From: a bacterium
GTDB lineage: Bacteria; Thermotogota; Thermotogae; Mesoaciditogales; Mesoaciditogaceae
Assembly: GCA_021800445.1 (NCBI GenBank)
Contig: JAJYYZ010000004.1
Location: 1 to 64,000 of the forward strand
Length of the DNA stretch: 64,000 bases
Direction of reading: 5' to 3'
Positions 17,949 to 26,843 of the stretch are shown here, piece after piece (the first letter of the stretch is position 1; every line of letters starts with the position of its first letter). A program made the translations under genes and the position numbers. The notes beneath the pieces are model-generated. The model searched no databases. It was not told the DNA's origin and saw only the letters and a program-made list of their open reading frames with translations.

Positions 17949-17978
17949 ATTCTACCATACAACATATTTGTATTTCAA
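17949..17978 (-). promoter_or_regulatory. Promoter of tRNA-Gln
   Basis: On the minus strand TTGAAA (17978-17973) and TAGAAT (17954-17949) are 18 bases apart, and TGG precedes the -10 box. Transcription would begin a few bases before the tRNA. Confidence 0.6.
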
Positions 17979-17996
17979 GCGTTCAAATCTTTTTTT

Positions 17997-18047
17997 GTCA
18001 CGTGTTGTTTCGTGACATACCCCCACCACTTATAGAAGTGGGAGAAT
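17997..18047. other. Two short hairpins, possible terminator or IS200/IS605 end remnant
   Basis: GTCACG/CGTGAC (17997-18016) and CCACTT-ATAG-AAGTGG (18026-18041) are adjacent inverted repeats, the second followed by AATTTTTG. The second could end plus-strand transcription from the MutS-like gene. Hairpins of this kind also sit at the ends of IS200/IS605 elements, but no transposase is present. The gap 17861-18206 otherwise holds tRNA-Gln and two promoters. Confidence 0.3.
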
Positions 18048-18119
18048 TTTTGCTCAAAAGAGGGTTGAAAACAATAACGGGGCAAGTGGAAAAGGCAGAC
18101 ATTCCTCTGACATTTCATT

Positions 18120-18147
18120 TTGAAAATACCCATATATGGTATATAAT
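18120..18147 (+). promoter_or_regulatory. Sigma-70 promoter of the antiporter-Mrp-Mbx-Nfn operon
   Basis: TTGAAA (18120-18125), a 16-base spacer and TATAAT (18142-18147) make the best promoter match seen in the window. It lies 60 bases ahead of the antiporter start. No other clear promoter interrupts the genes up to 33083. Confidence 0.7.
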
Positions 18148-18206
18148 TACTTTTTGATAGGAAAGCATTAGTGCAAAAAATCACAAAAATCATATAAGGG
18201 GATGAT

Positions 18207-19484
18207 GTGGTGTCTCACGTAGATTTGGTTGTACTTTCACTTGTCATTGTTATGACTTTAGGCTTTATCACCTTCTTTCTCAGCAAGAAAGTTCATATTT
18301 CCTCAATTCCAATCCTCATCGTGCTTGGTATCATCTTTGGTCCCTTACTCGGTTTCATAGATCGTGGGAATGCGACAACGCTTTTTAATTACGTTAGAGT
18401 TATAGGACTCGTGGTAATCCTTTTTGCGGAAGGACACAACCTCAAATGGCCGTTGCTAAAAAAGCATATGACAACGATAGGGATACTCGACACGATAGGA
18501 TTATTCATCACGGCAATAGTCGCGGGTCTCTTCTTTTCTCTCTTCTTTCATCTTCCGTTTCTTGCCGGCTTTTTATTTGGTGCCATCATTTCGGCCACTG
18601 ATCCGGCAACTTTGATACCGCTTTTCAAGCAAAACAAGGTCAACGAAGATATAAGGACCGTTATAGTGACTGAATCCATCTTCAACGATCCTCTGGGAAT
18701 AGTTTTGACCGTTCTTGCCGTGGCCCTTGCAGTGCCTCAAGCCTCAAGCGCCAAATTCATAGAGTCAATAGCGAAATACACGACGCTTTATCCTGCGGCC
18801 GTGATATTTTTTCTCTATGAAATAGGTGTATCGATTGTGATAGGTGTGATTTTAGGGATAGTTGGATACTGGATTGCAAGAAAACTCAAAATCGACACCT
18901 TTCCTGAAATATACGCACTTGCGCTTGCTTTCGGCGGATTTCTAATCGGCGAATGGGCTCAGGCTTCAGGTTATCTCGTTGCAACTACAATTGGTATAGT
19001 CTGGGGAAATCACGACATCTTCTTTAAGAAAAATGGAGAATCTAAAGCATTCGGAGATCTCATAGAATCAGAATTGCATTTCAACGAAATTCTTTCCGAT
19101 TTTGCTACGGTCTTCATCTTTACTCTCATAGGGGCAACTGTAGATCTGAATGTTTTTGGATCGGCTCTGCTTATGGGAACAATTGTTGCTTTAATTGTCG
19201 TCCTCGTGGCAAGACCTATCGCCGGCCTTACGATATTACCGTTAAGAAAATGGAATGCCAAAGAGTATCTGTTCATTTCACTTGAAGGGCCAAGGGGAGT
19301 CGTTCCGTCTGCGCTTGCCGGCCTGCCGCTTAGCCTTGGAATAATGTACAAAAATCCGGTTTTAACTCAATGGGGAGAGGTTATACTGGCTGCGACGGTT
19401 ATAACCGTTTTGGAGTCCGTCATAATTGAAACTCTGTGGGTTAGGCCTTTAAGTAAGAGACTTTTAAAGGATTCCATTGAATAA
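18207..19484 (+). CDS. Cation/proton antiporter, CPA1 (NhaP-like)
   Basis: Inner-membrane monovalent cation/proton antiporter of 425 aa with about 12 hydrophobic segments. SATDPATLIPLF and TESIFNDPLGIVLTV hold the paired acidic residues of CPA1 transporters, and SLEGPRGVVPSALAGLP is the usual late motif. The C-terminus is short, without a regulatory TrkA domain. Start is GTG (18207 or 18210) after AAGGGGA. It heads the Mrp-Mbx-Nfn operon, 12 bases before the ferritin-like gene. This suggests linked sodium or potassium handling. Confidence 0.86.
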   Translation: MVSHVDLVVLSLVIVMTLGFITFFLSKKVHISSIPILIVLGIIFGPLLGFIDRGNATTLFNYVRVIGLVVILFAEGHNLKWPLLKKHMTTIGILDTIGLFITAIVAGLFFSLFFHLPFLAGFLFGAIISATDPATLIPLFKQNKVNEDIRTVIVTESIFNDPLGIVLTVLAVALAVPQASSAKFIESIAKYTTLYPAAVIFFLYEIGVSIVIGVILGIVGYWIARKLKIDTFPEIYALALAFGGFLIGEWAQASGYLVATTIGIVWGNHDIFFKKNGESKAFGDLIESELHFNEILSDFATVFIFTLIGATVDLNVFGSALLMGTIVALIVVLVARPIAGLTILPLRKWNAKEYLFISLEGPRGVVPSALAGLPLSLGIMYKNPVLTQWGEVILAATVITVLESVIIETLWVRPLSKRLLKDSIE

Positions 19485-19496
19485 GGAGGGATTTTT

Positions 19497-19958
19497 ATGC
19501 TCAAAAGTGTTGAGGAAGTCCTTGAAACCGCGAAAAGAATAGAGGAAAGTTCTTACGCCTTTTACACACAGGCACAAAATGTAGTAACTTTGCCTTATTT
19601 GAAAAAAGAACTGCAATATCTGGCCGAACAAGAAATCGATCACAGGAAAAAGATCGAGGCGATGATAGCGGAAGGTCCGTCGAAGATCGCAAAAGATTTA
19701 AAGATCGAAAGAATTCAGGATATGAAATTGGGAGATTATCTGATGCCATCCCATTTCGATCCGAACTCGACCATTCAGGATATCTTGATAGCGGCCATAA
19801 AAAGAGAGGATTTAACGCATCAATTTTACCAAAATCTTTTAAAAGGCGCAGCGGATGAGGATTTGAGGAAGGTCCTTGAATATCTTTCGATAGAAGAGTT
19901 AAAGCACAAGAACAAGGTACAATTTCTTTACGATGACATAGTCTACAAGGAGAATTGA
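19497..19958 (+). CDS. Ferritin-like diiron protein (rubrerythrin-type four-helix bundle)
   Basis: A 153-aa helical protein. Paired carboxylate-histidine motifs appear as IEESSYAFY, AEQEIDH, IKREDLTHQFY and SIEELKHK, the E...ExxH pattern of rubrerythrin-like diiron proteins. The rubredoxin domain is absent. Members scavenge peroxide or store iron. Its place between two ion-transport genes may mean protection of the iron-sulfur-rich complex encoded downstream. AAGGAGAA near its 3' end serves as SD for mrpE. Confidence 0.78.
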   Translation: MLKSVEEVLETAKRIEESSYAFYTQAQNVVTLPYLKKELQYLAEQEIDHRKKIEAMIAEGPSKIAKDLKIERIQDMKLGDYLMPSHFDPNSTIQDILIAAIKREDLTHQFYQNLLKGAADEDLRKVLEYLSIEELKHKNKVQFLYDDIVYKEN

Positions 19959-19960
19959 TC

Positions 19961-20470
19961 ATGGAAAAGGCAGAAGCCTCTTCGATCAACCGTTACTTTT
20001 ACGCGGTTGTGCTTTATTTCTTTTTGTGGATAATTTTAACCTATCCATTTTCAATTCAGGAATGGGAAGCGGGAACCGCGATAGCCTTTACGGCATCTCT
20101 GCTTTCTTACAGGGAGTTAAGTGTCTCGGGATTGAAAAACATAAAGCGTATCGGCATTTTGCTATTTTGGTATCTACCGGTTTTCATACGCGAATTGATA
20201 AAGGCCAACCTTCATGTAGCAGGTCTTGTGCTAAATCCAAAGATGCCCATAAAGCCAGGCTTTGTCAAAATAAAGACCAACCTTAAATCTCCGGTTGCAC
20301 GCGTATGGCTTGCAAACTCGATAACTCTGACACCGGGGACGTTATCGGTCGATATAGAAGATCAGTACATTTATATTCACTGGATAACGGTCGGATCGAC
20401 CGATATCGAACACGCTTCCGAAGAGATAGCCGGAAGTTTTGAGAAAATTTTAGAGGTGATGTTCAGATGA
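19961..20470 (+). CDS. mrpE: Mrp/Mnh antiporter subunit E
   Basis: Small membrane protein of 169 aa of the MnhE family. It has an N-terminal pair of hydrophobic helices, the LLFWYLPVFIRELIKANLHV segment and LANSITLTPGTLSVDI, which is diagnostic. AAGGAG (19947-19952) stands eight bases ahead of the ATG; the TTG at 19955 overlaps the previous stop and is not preferred. First Mrp subunit of a complete-looking set and overlapping mrpF by four bases. Confidence 0.92.
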   Translation: MEKAEASSINRYFYAVVLYFFLWIILTYPFSIQEWEAGTAIAFTASLLSYRELSVSGLKNIKRIGILLFWYLPVFIRELIKANLHVAGLVLNPKMPIKPGFVKIKTNLKSPVARVWLANSITLTPGTLSVDIEDQYIYIHWITVGSTDIEHASEEIAGSFEKILEVMFR

Positions 20471-20739
20471 GAATCGAAATACCTCAATTCATATGGATAG
20501 CATGGTTTGTGATAGTATCCATTGCGACGATACTCGCAACGATAAGGGCAATAATAGGCCCGACGAATTCAGACAGAGCGGTCGGCCTCGATACGTGGAC
20601 GACTATTACCACGGGCTTTTGGGTTATACTTGCACTTTATTTTTTCCAGTACATACTTTTGAGCGTTTCCATGGTCTACGCCATTCTCTCGTTTTTGGGA
20701 ATTTTGGCAATAGCAAGGTACCTCGAAAGGGGGCTTTGA
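20467..20739 (+). CDS. mrpF: Mrp antiporter subunit F
   Basis: A 90-aa membrane protein with three hydrophobic helices. TIRAIIGPTNSDRAVGLD is the MrpF/MnhF signature. The ATG overlaps the mrpE stop (ATGA). In Mrp and Mbh-type complexes this subunit packs in the sodium-translocation module. Confidence 0.92.
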   Translation: MRIEIPQFIWIAWFVIVSIATILATIRAIIGPTNSDRAVGLDTWTTITTGFWVILALYFFQYILLSVSMVYAILSFLGILAIARYLERGL

Positions 20740-20740
20740 T

Positions 20741-21091
20741 ATGGTCGATCTCATCCTTGGCTGGACTGGGGTCGTGTTAGTCTTTATAGGCGTCTTCTTT
20801 CTCTTTTTGGGATCCCTTGGTGTTTTCAGGCTTCCGGACCTTTTCAACAGGCTCCAAGCCGGTACAAAGGCCACGACCTTAGGCGTTGTATCGACAACGA
20901 TAGGAGTAGGTTTAATTGCAAAGGGATGGCTTGTTTTCTCACTTGCGCTTGCGATATTTTTGCTGATGACAAACCCCATCTCAAGTCATGCCCTCGGACG
21001 CGCTTCTTACAGGGCGGGTGTTAAACCTTACAAAGGTACGAACCCCGATCTTTACGCCGAAAAGATTAAAAAAGAAAGTGATCAAAAATGA
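20741..21091 (+). CDS. mrpG: Mrp antiporter subunit G
   Basis: A 116-aa membrane protein with the MnhG signature LGSLGVFRLPDLFNRLQAGT followed by KATTLGVVSTTIG. It lies one base past mrpF and overlaps the next gene by four bases. Part of the same ion-translocating module. Confidence 0.92.
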   Translation: MVDLILGWTGVVLVFIGVFFLFLGSLGVFRLPDLFNRLQAGTKATTLGVVSTTIGVGLIAKGWLVFSLALAIFLLMTNPISSHALGRASYRAGVKPYKGTNPDLYAEKIKKESDQK

Positions 21092-21342
21092 TAACGCTAT
21101 TTTCAACCTTGCTTGTCATATTGATAGTTGCCGGAGGTTTTGTATCTATTTTTTCAAAGAAGTTGCTTTCTTCCGTCATTTCAATGGGCCTTGTGAGTTT
21201 GGGGGTTTCCGGACTTTTCTTCTTCTTGCAGGCTCCCGACGTTGCTATAACCGAAGCGGCCATAGGTGCAGGTCTTTCGACTGCGATCTTCATCATAGCG
21301 ATGAAAAAAATACAAAAAGGTGGGACAAGCGATGATGAGTGA
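21088..21342 (+). CDS. MbhD-like subunit (DUF4040), equivalent to part of the MrpA C-terminus
   Basis: An 84-aa protein with two to three hydrophobic helices. LLSSVISMGLVSLGVSGLFF and APDVAITEAAIGAGLSTAIF match MbhD/DUF4040, which in canonical Mrp is fused to the end of MrpA. Here it is free, as in archaeal Mbh and Mbs complexes. It overlaps both neighbours. Confidence 0.88.
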   Translation: MITLFSTLLVILIVAGGFVSIFSKKLLSSVISMGLVSLGVSGLFFFLQAPDVAITEAAIGAGLSTAIFIIAMKKIQKGGTSDDE

Positions 21343-22162
21343 TACTCCCGAGATAGTAAAAAAAGTTTTCGCCATTTTTGTCGTTGGAGTTTTGATAATC
21401 GGCTTTTTCATGGTGTTCACTCAAATGCCAAAGGGTAATGAAGTCAACGTGAACAACACCGTATCGAGATTTTACGTCATGAAAGATGTCGATCAGGCCA
21501 CTCAAATGCTCGATAAAGGTACTTATTTCAACAAAGACATGGTTCCATTGAGAAATGATGTGCCTTACACGCCCATAACGTTCGGAAAAAGCGAAAATTT
21601 GGAAGATGGAGCGGCTAACGTCGTGACATCGATAGTCGTCGATTACAGAGGTTTTGACACGTTAGGTGAAGTTACGGTGCTCTTTTTGGCCGCAAGCGGT
21701 GTAATGCTTGTGCTCCACGGCGAAAAAAGAAAGGTACCCAAAAAGAAAATCGCTCCATCTGAGATCATGTACGTCGGAACAAGAATCGCCTTCTCTGTCA
21801 TCTTTCTTTTTGGAATTTACGTTTTCATACACGGCCATCTAACACCAGGAGGAGGTTTCCCCGGTGGTGCGATAATAGCCTCCGGCATACTTGGTTTATT
21901 TCTCGGAAGACAGGGATACTCTCCAAACAAGGCAGGCTTGACTGTCTTTGAATCTCTTTCTGGAATGGCTTACGCCATAATAGGTATAATCGGTCTTGTT
22001 GCCGAAAAATCCTTTCTTGCGAACTTTCTACCGACAGGTACAATTGGAAATTTGTTCAGTGCCGGCTTTATAGCCCTGATATACATAGCGATAGGAATGA
22101 AAGTTGGATCTGAACTGTCGGCCGTTACAAACGCAATGATAGTCGATACGGAGGAGGATTGA
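21332..22162 (+). CDS. mrpB: MbhE-MbhF (MrpB) fusion subunit
   Basis: Membrane protein of about 276 aa made of two parts. Residues 1 to about 125 include NVVTSIVVDYRGFDTLGEV, the MbhE/MrpA-tail motif. The rest is MrpB/MnhB: YVGTRIAFSVIFLFGIYVFI, HGHLTPGGGFPGGAIIASG and AFALIYIAIGMKVGSE-like ending. In Pyrococcus Mbh these are separate MbhE and MbhF. The ATG at 21332 overlaps the MbhD-like gene by 11 bases; a GTG at 21320 is also possible. Confidence 0.85.
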   Translation: MMSDTPEIVKKVFAIFVVGVLIIGFFMVFTQMPKGNEVNVNNTVSRFYVMKDVDQATQMLDKGTYFNKDMVPLRNDVPYTPITFGKSENLEDGAANVVTSIVVDYRGFDTLGEVTVLFLAASGVMLVLHGEKRKVPKKKIAPSEIMYVGTRIAFSVIFLFGIYVFIHGHLTPGGGFPGGAIIASGILGLFLGRQGYSPNKAGLTVFESLSGMAYAIIGIIGLVAEKSFLANFLPTGTIGNLFSAGFIALIYIAIGMKVGSELSAVTNAMIVDTEED

Positions 22163-22163
22163 A

Positions 22164-22538
22164 ATGATAGACTTTCTCCAAAACTGGATATATTTGACCG
22201 GATCGATGGCGCTCGTTGGAATCGGCCTTTACATAGTACTTACAAACACAAACATATTCAGAATAATAGTCGGCCTTAACATAATAGACAGCGGGACGAA
22301 TCTGTTTATAGTCACAATTGCATGGCATCCGAAGTCTGTTATGCCCATATACACGGCAACGAATAACCTTGTGGTCAACGGTCATGTGATCTCCGCCGAT
22401 CCTCTTCCACAGTCATTGGTCTTAACCGCGATAGTCATAGGTCTTGGCACAACGGCACTTGCACTTGCGATAGCGGTCAAAATTTACCAAAAATACGGCA
22501 CACTCGATGTCAGAAAGATCAAGGAGGAGGACAGATGA
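22164..22538 (+). CDS. mrpC: Mrp antiporter subunit C (NuoK-like)
   Basis: A 124-aa subunit with three membrane helices. VGIGLYIVLTNTNIFRIIVG, LNIIDSGTNLFIVTI and DPLPQSLVLTAIVIGLGTTA are the MrpC/MnhC motifs related to NuoK. It starts one base past the MrpB stop, after GGAGGA, and overlaps mrpD by four bases. Confidence 0.93.
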   Translation: MIDFLQNWIYLTGSMALVGIGLYIVLTNTNIFRIIVGLNIIDSGTNLFIVTIAWHPKSVMPIYTATNNLVVNGHVISADPLPQSLVLTAIVIGLGTTALALAIAVKIYQKYGTLDVRKIKEEDR

Positions 22539-24052
22539 AAACTTACAATCTTGCCGCTTTACTTGTCGGCGTGCCTTTACTTATGGCCTTTTCGATACCG
22601 CTGTTTGGATTCATATCCAAGCAACTTGCAAAGTGGATAACCGTTCTGACGCTTGGTTTTGAATTCTTTTTTGGCCTTTACATATTTTTCTGGCACATTT
22701 ATCCCTTTAACGTCATAATGGGAAACTGGGTACCACCATTCGGTGAGAACCTTTACATAGGCCCATTTGCGACCGTTTTAATAATTCTTGTGTCTTTTGT
22801 TGGATTGATGATAAGCATATACAACCTTTGGTCTGCAAATCATGGCGATGTTGTACATTTTGCACTGCTTTTTTTGATGTTTGTCGGTGGATCTATCGGT
22901 TTGATATCGACCGGAGATATATTCAACATCTTCATATTCATGGAAATAACAGGTATCTCTTCTTTTGCGCTTGCAGCGTACGGACCTGAAAGAAGGGCTT
23001 TGGGCGGTGCCTTCAAATACCTTGTCATAAGTTCGATCGGATCGACACTTTACCTTTTCGGTGTCCTTTTGATTTACACTCAACTCGGAACCCTTAACAT
23101 AGCCGAAATCGCGGCAAGGATCTCTCAAACAACATCCGGCCTTCTGACCTTTGCCGGCATCTTGCTTGTTGCAGGTCTTGCTGTCGAGGCAGAACTCTTC
23201 CCATTCAACGGCTGGGTGCCGGATACCTATACAGGAGCCGTTAACCCTGTTTCGGCCACCTTAAGTGGCATAGGGTCCGTCGGCGGCATATATGTGCTTT
23301 TCAGAATTCTAATGACGGTCTTTGGGAAGGACGGAAATTTCGTCTCGACCTACGGAAACATGGATCTTATGGCTTTGGTGGCCATTTTGGGATCGGCGAC
23401 CGTTGTGATAGGAGAATTATCGGCGCTTGTCCAAAAAAATGTCAAAAAGATGCTTGCCTACTCATCGATGGCACAGATGGGCCTTGTTGCGATAGGCTTT
23501 TCGATAGGGTCTAAATTGGGAGCATACGCGGGCGTATTTCAACTTGTAAACCATTCGATAGCCAAAGCCATGATGTTTTTGATACTTGGAGTCATAGTCT
23601 CTTTCGGAATCGGAGAACATATCGAAGACATGAAAGGATTATGGTACAAAAGTCCGTTTTTGACCCTTGCCTTTACCATAGGCGCGTTGAGTCTGCTTGG
23701 TCTTCCGTTGTTTGGAGGATTCTGGTCAAAGTTTGCCCTTGTTGACGCTTCGATTCAGCGCGGCGGGTGGTATGATTTCGTGATTGCGATCGTACTTTTT
23801 GCTTCAGTTGTCGAGGCCTTTTATTACCTCAGAATAGTCGGATACATGTTCACCTCAAAACCAACCTCAACGGACAAGATAAAAGTTTCTATCTCACCGG
23901 CCGTACCTATCGTCGCATTTTCCATTTTGATAGTCGCAATAGGTATATTCCCCCAAATAGTTGGGGGCATTTCCTGGAACGCGGCCCACGAATTGACCGA
24001 TAAGATGGGCGGATATGTGCTTAACGTCATACCCACCATAGTTGGCCATTGA
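22535..24052 (+). CDS. mrpD: Mrp antiporter subunit D (NuoM/N-like)
   Basis: Antiporter-like proton/sodium channel of 505 aa with about 14 hydrophobic helices. IFIFMEITGISSFALAAYG holds the conserved Glu, ELFPFNGWVPDTYTGAVNPV the conserved region on helix 7, and LVQKNVKKMLAYSSMAQMG the broken-helix motif. It corresponds to MrpD and to MbsH in the Mbs/Mbx complexes. It overlaps mrpC and the next gene. Confidence 0.92.
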   Translation: MKTYNLAALLVGVPLLMAFSIPLFGFISKQLAKWITVLTLGFEFFFGLYIFFWHIYPFNVIMGNWVPPFGENLYIGPFATVLIILVSFVGLMISIYNLWSANHGDVVHFALLFLMFVGGSIGLISTGDIFNIFIFMEITGISSFALAAYGPERRALGGAFKYLVISSIGSTLYLFGVLLIYTQLGTLNIAEIAARISQTTSGLLTFAGILLVAGLAVEAELFPFNGWVPDTYTGAVNPVSATLSGIGSVGGIYVLFRILMTVFGKDGNFVSTYGNMDLMALVAILGSATVVIGELSALVQKNVKKMLAYSSMAQMGLVAIGFSIGSKLGAYAGVFQLVNHSIAKAMMFLILGVIVSFGIGEHIEDMKGLWYKSPFLTLAFTIGALSLLGLPLFGGFWSKFALVDASIQRGGWYDFVIAIVLFASVVEAFYYLRIVGYMFTSKPTSTDKIKVSISPAVPIVAFSILIVAIGIFPQIVGGISWNAAHELTDKMGGYVLNVIPTIVGH

Positions 24053-25926
24053 GAGGTGATAAGATGAATTCACTTTTGGCACTTTTAATAGTTCCCGTAA
24101 TAGGTAGCGCTGCTGCTGCCGTACTTCAGAGGTATAGACTTGTCGAAAGGCTCATAACCTTCTTGACCTTTTCTGTGACCTTTCTCTTCCTTTTTGAAAT
24201 AAAGATCGGGGATATTTTAACATGGCATCTCGATTTTCTCGGTAAAAATCTGGAGATGGGCCTTCAGATAACACCTCTGTCGATTTTCATGCTTTACATG
24301 ACGATCGCTTTCGGAATCGTTTTGACATTCTACAACCTTTCAGAAAGATCGAAGATGAAAGGTTTCCTGCTTTTGTTAACTTTAGCGGCAAGTAACTGGA
24401 TCTTCATGTCAACCGATCTGATCGGTTTCTTCTTTGCATGGGAATTGATGGGGTGGTCATCTATTTTGATGATCTTTGGGGGAAAACGCGAAGAGGAATC
24501 AAGACACGGCGCGCTTTATTACGCGATGATGAGCATCGGCGGATCTTATTCGATGCTTATAGGAATCTTTTTGCTTTCAAATCTCACGGGCACATTTTCA
24601 ATTCAGTCAAACGTATCATACCTTACGTTAATTCTTGGCCTTCATCCATGGTGGGTGTTGGGAATAGTTTCTCTTTTCTTTGTTGCCTTCATGGTAAAAT
24701 CCGGTATTTTCCCGTTTCACACATGGGTTCCCCACACCTACGGTGAGGCGCCGGATGGATTTGTGCCGTATCTTTCTTCCGTGATGAGCAAGTACGGAGT
24801 TTACGGTTTTTTGATCTTTTTGCCTTTAACGTCAGGCGCGCATGTGCCCTCAGTTTTGGGACTCGCATGGCCAAATTACGTGCTTTTGTGGTTTGGATCG
24901 GTTACGGCCGTTGCGGGAAGTGTGCTGGCTTTCATGCAGGATGACGTCAAAAAACTTTTTGCGTATTCTTCTTTTAGCAATTTGGGCTTTATTCTTGCCG
25001 CGATAGCGCTCTTTACCCCGATAGGCTTGACTGCTGGGATGTTTCACGCCTTTAACCATTTGCTTTTCAACGGTGCGATCTTCATAACGGTTATAGCGGT
25101 GATATCAAAAGTTGGAACGACGCGCATGAGTGAAATGGGAGGAATCTGGCAAAAGATGCCGCTTACCTTTTTGACTTTCTTTGTTGGTATAGCGGCGGCA
25201 GCGGGAATTCCGCCTTTTGCAGGTTTTGGATCGAAATGGATGATCTTTCAGGCTATGATAAGTCACGGTCTCATCTTTGCCACGGTTTTGCTCTTCTTTG
25301 CCTCCATAGCGTCTTTTCTTTATCTGATGCGCGCATTTCACGCCATCTTTCTCGGCCAACTCTCTCACAAATACGATAACGTAAAAGAAGTTTCGGCAAT
25401 AGGAAAGATCACGGAAGTATTCTTGCTTGGTGCTTTGATCTTTTTTGGGATTTTACCGGGGTTCGTTCTTGATCCTATAAACTCAATAGTTAATTCTTTC
25501 GGTCTCAAGCCACTTCCTACATCGGGATACGAGTACATAAACGGTTTCTTCTCTTCGATAAACATGGTCTCGATCTTCATCGTCGTGATAGTTACCTTCA
25601 TCTTTGGGTTTGCACTTTTTGCCGTTGTGGCGAAGCACAAAAAGGTCCCACAGGAAGACAATTACACGGCCGGACAGATTCCTCAAGACTGGAATTTAAC
25701 GCCCGAGATGTACCAGTTCAGTTATGATTTTTACGAACCTATGGACAAAGAACTGGCGCCATTCTTAAAGGTAAAGATAGATGGTTTCTTCAAAGGATTT
25801 GGTGAGTCCGTCGAATACATAGGCGAAGCCATTAAAGAGATCTTTACGGGCAACGTTCAGATATACACCTATCTTGCGGTAGGTGGTCTTGTGATCTTCG
25901 TCATAGCGGGGTGGGTTGTATGGTGA
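24049..25926 (+). CDS. Second antiporter-like subunit (NuoL/MrpA N-terminal type, MbxH'-like)
   Basis: Membrane protein of 625 aa with about 14-15 helices. FFAWELMGWSSILMIFGG, VKSGIFPFHTWVPHTYGEAP and MQDDVKKLFAYSSFSNLGFI are the NuoL/M/N core motifs. The cytoplasmic tail ends in a further hydrophobic helix (VGGLVIFVIAGWVVW), reminiscent of the NuoL lateral helix. The long MrpA C-terminus is absent; its parts are the small MbhD- and MbhE-like genes. Two antiporter subunits fit an Mbx/Mbs plan rather than Mbh. GAGGTGATAAG precedes the ATG. Confidence 0.9.
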   Translation: MRGDKMNSLLALLIVPVIGSAAAAVLQRYRLVERLITFLTFSVTFLFLFEIKIGDILTWHLDFLGKNLEMGLQITPLSIFMLYMTIAFGIVLTFYNLSERSKMKGFLLLLTLAASNWIFMSTDLIGFFFAWELMGWSSILMIFGGKREEESRHGALYYAMMSIGGSYSMLIGIFLLSNLTGTFSIQSNVSYLTLILGLHPWWVLGIVSLFFVAFMVKSGIFPFHTWVPHTYGEAPDGFVPYLSSVMSKYGVYGFLIFLPLTSGAHVPSVLGLAWPNYVLLWFGSVTAVAGSVLAFMQDDVKKLFAYSSFSNLGFILAAIALFTPIGLTAGMFHAFNHLLFNGAIFITVIAVISKVGTTRMSEMGGIWQKMPLTFLTFFVGIAAAAGIPPFAGFGSKWMIFQAMISHGLIFATVLLFFASIASFLYLMRAFHAIFLGQLSHKYDNVKEVSAIGKITEVFLLGALIFFGILPGFVLDPINSIVNSFGLKPLPTSGYEYINGFFSSINMVSIFIVVIVTFIFGFALFAVVAKHKKVPQEDNYTAGQIPQDWNLTPEMYQFSYDFYEPMDKELAPFLKVKIDGFFKGFGESVEYIGEAIKEIFTGNVQIYTYLAVGGLVIFVIAGWVVW

Positions 25927-26843
25927 TTGTTGAATTTTTGATAAAACTTTCTCAAGGTTTCGGAATAGGGGCATTGGCACTTGCAACGGGATTGCTTTTT
26001 GGAGGAATAGGTAGAAAGATAATGGCGCGAATTCAAAGAAGATATGGCCCACCTTTTACTCAAAACTTCATGGATCTTTTCAAATTACTCTCAAAAGGAT
26101 CGGTAAGCCACGGATGGGCATTTGATCTGGGTTTGGTGGCCGGCTTTGCGCCGATGCTTGCGGCATTGATGTTCTTGCCGATAGGACCTTTTACACTTTT
26201 GCCATCCGATTCAAGTCTGATAATGATCGTCTACCTTATGATGATGGCATATCTCGGTATGGCGATGGGGGTTTTAGCGAGTGGAAACCCAAATTCTGCC
26301 ATAGGCATGTCAAGGGCTTTGATGTTGATGGTCGGATACGAAGTGCCATTTGCCGCCGTTATCTTTTCGGTATACCTCTTTTCAAAGACGGGATATCTGA
26401 CACAAATTGTCACCCAGCAGGCCGGGGGCTTTATGAACTGGAATATAGTCAAAATGCCACTTGGCTTTTTGGCAACAGAAATAGCGCTTCAGGGTATGCT
26501 CGGAGAAAAGCCGTTTGATCAGGCCATAGCGCCCGCAGAAATCGCGTCCGGCCCTATGGTTGAACTTGGCGGAAAGTATCTTGGATTTGGCATGATCCAG
26601 CATTCGGTGGGCTTGTTTTTGGAAACCGGCATAGTCGTCGATCTCTTCTTGGGCGGCGCACCAAATTTCTGGATCTTCATCGCAAAACAATTCGTTTTGT
26701 ATTTCATAGTCATACTTGTAGACGCGATACTACCAAGGCTAAGAATTCATGAAGCTACAAGTTTCTTCTGGAAATTGCCTTTGTTTTTGGGCATTCTCCA
26801 GGCTGTGATAGTTATAATTCAGGGAGGCGTTTTGAATGTCTGA
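25920..26843 (+). CDS. NuoH/MbxM-like membrane subunit
   Basis: Membrane anchor of 307 aa corresponding to NuoH, EchB and MbhM. It carries GGIGRKIMARIQRRYGPPF, the loop contacting the peripheral arm, and MSRALMLMVGYEVPFAAVI and IAPAEIASGPMVEL in the following helices. It links the redox module to the Mrp-like module. The ATG at 25920 follows GGGGTGG; the GTG at 25911 adds three residues and is less likely. Confidence 0.92.
   Translation: MVIVEFLIKLSQGFGIGALALATGLLFGGIGRKIMARIQRRYGPPFTQNFMDLFKLLSKGSVSHGWAFDLGLVAGFAPMLAALMFLPIGPFTLLPSDSSLIMIVYLMMMAYLGMAMGVLASGNPNSAIGMSRALMLMVGYEVPFAAVIFSVYLFSKTGYLTQIVTQQAGGFMNWNIVKMPLGFLATEIALQGMLGEKPFDQAIAPAEIASGPMVELGGKYLGFGMIQHSVGLFLETGIVVDLFLGGAPNFWIFIAKQFVLYFIVILVDAILPRLRIHEATSFFWKLPLFLGILQAVIVIIQGGVLNV

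Noticed and set aside
17997-18047. Insertion sequence of the IS200/IS605 type
   Set aside because: Only two short hairpins are seen, with no transposase or matching second end. A terminator explains the second hairpin equally well.
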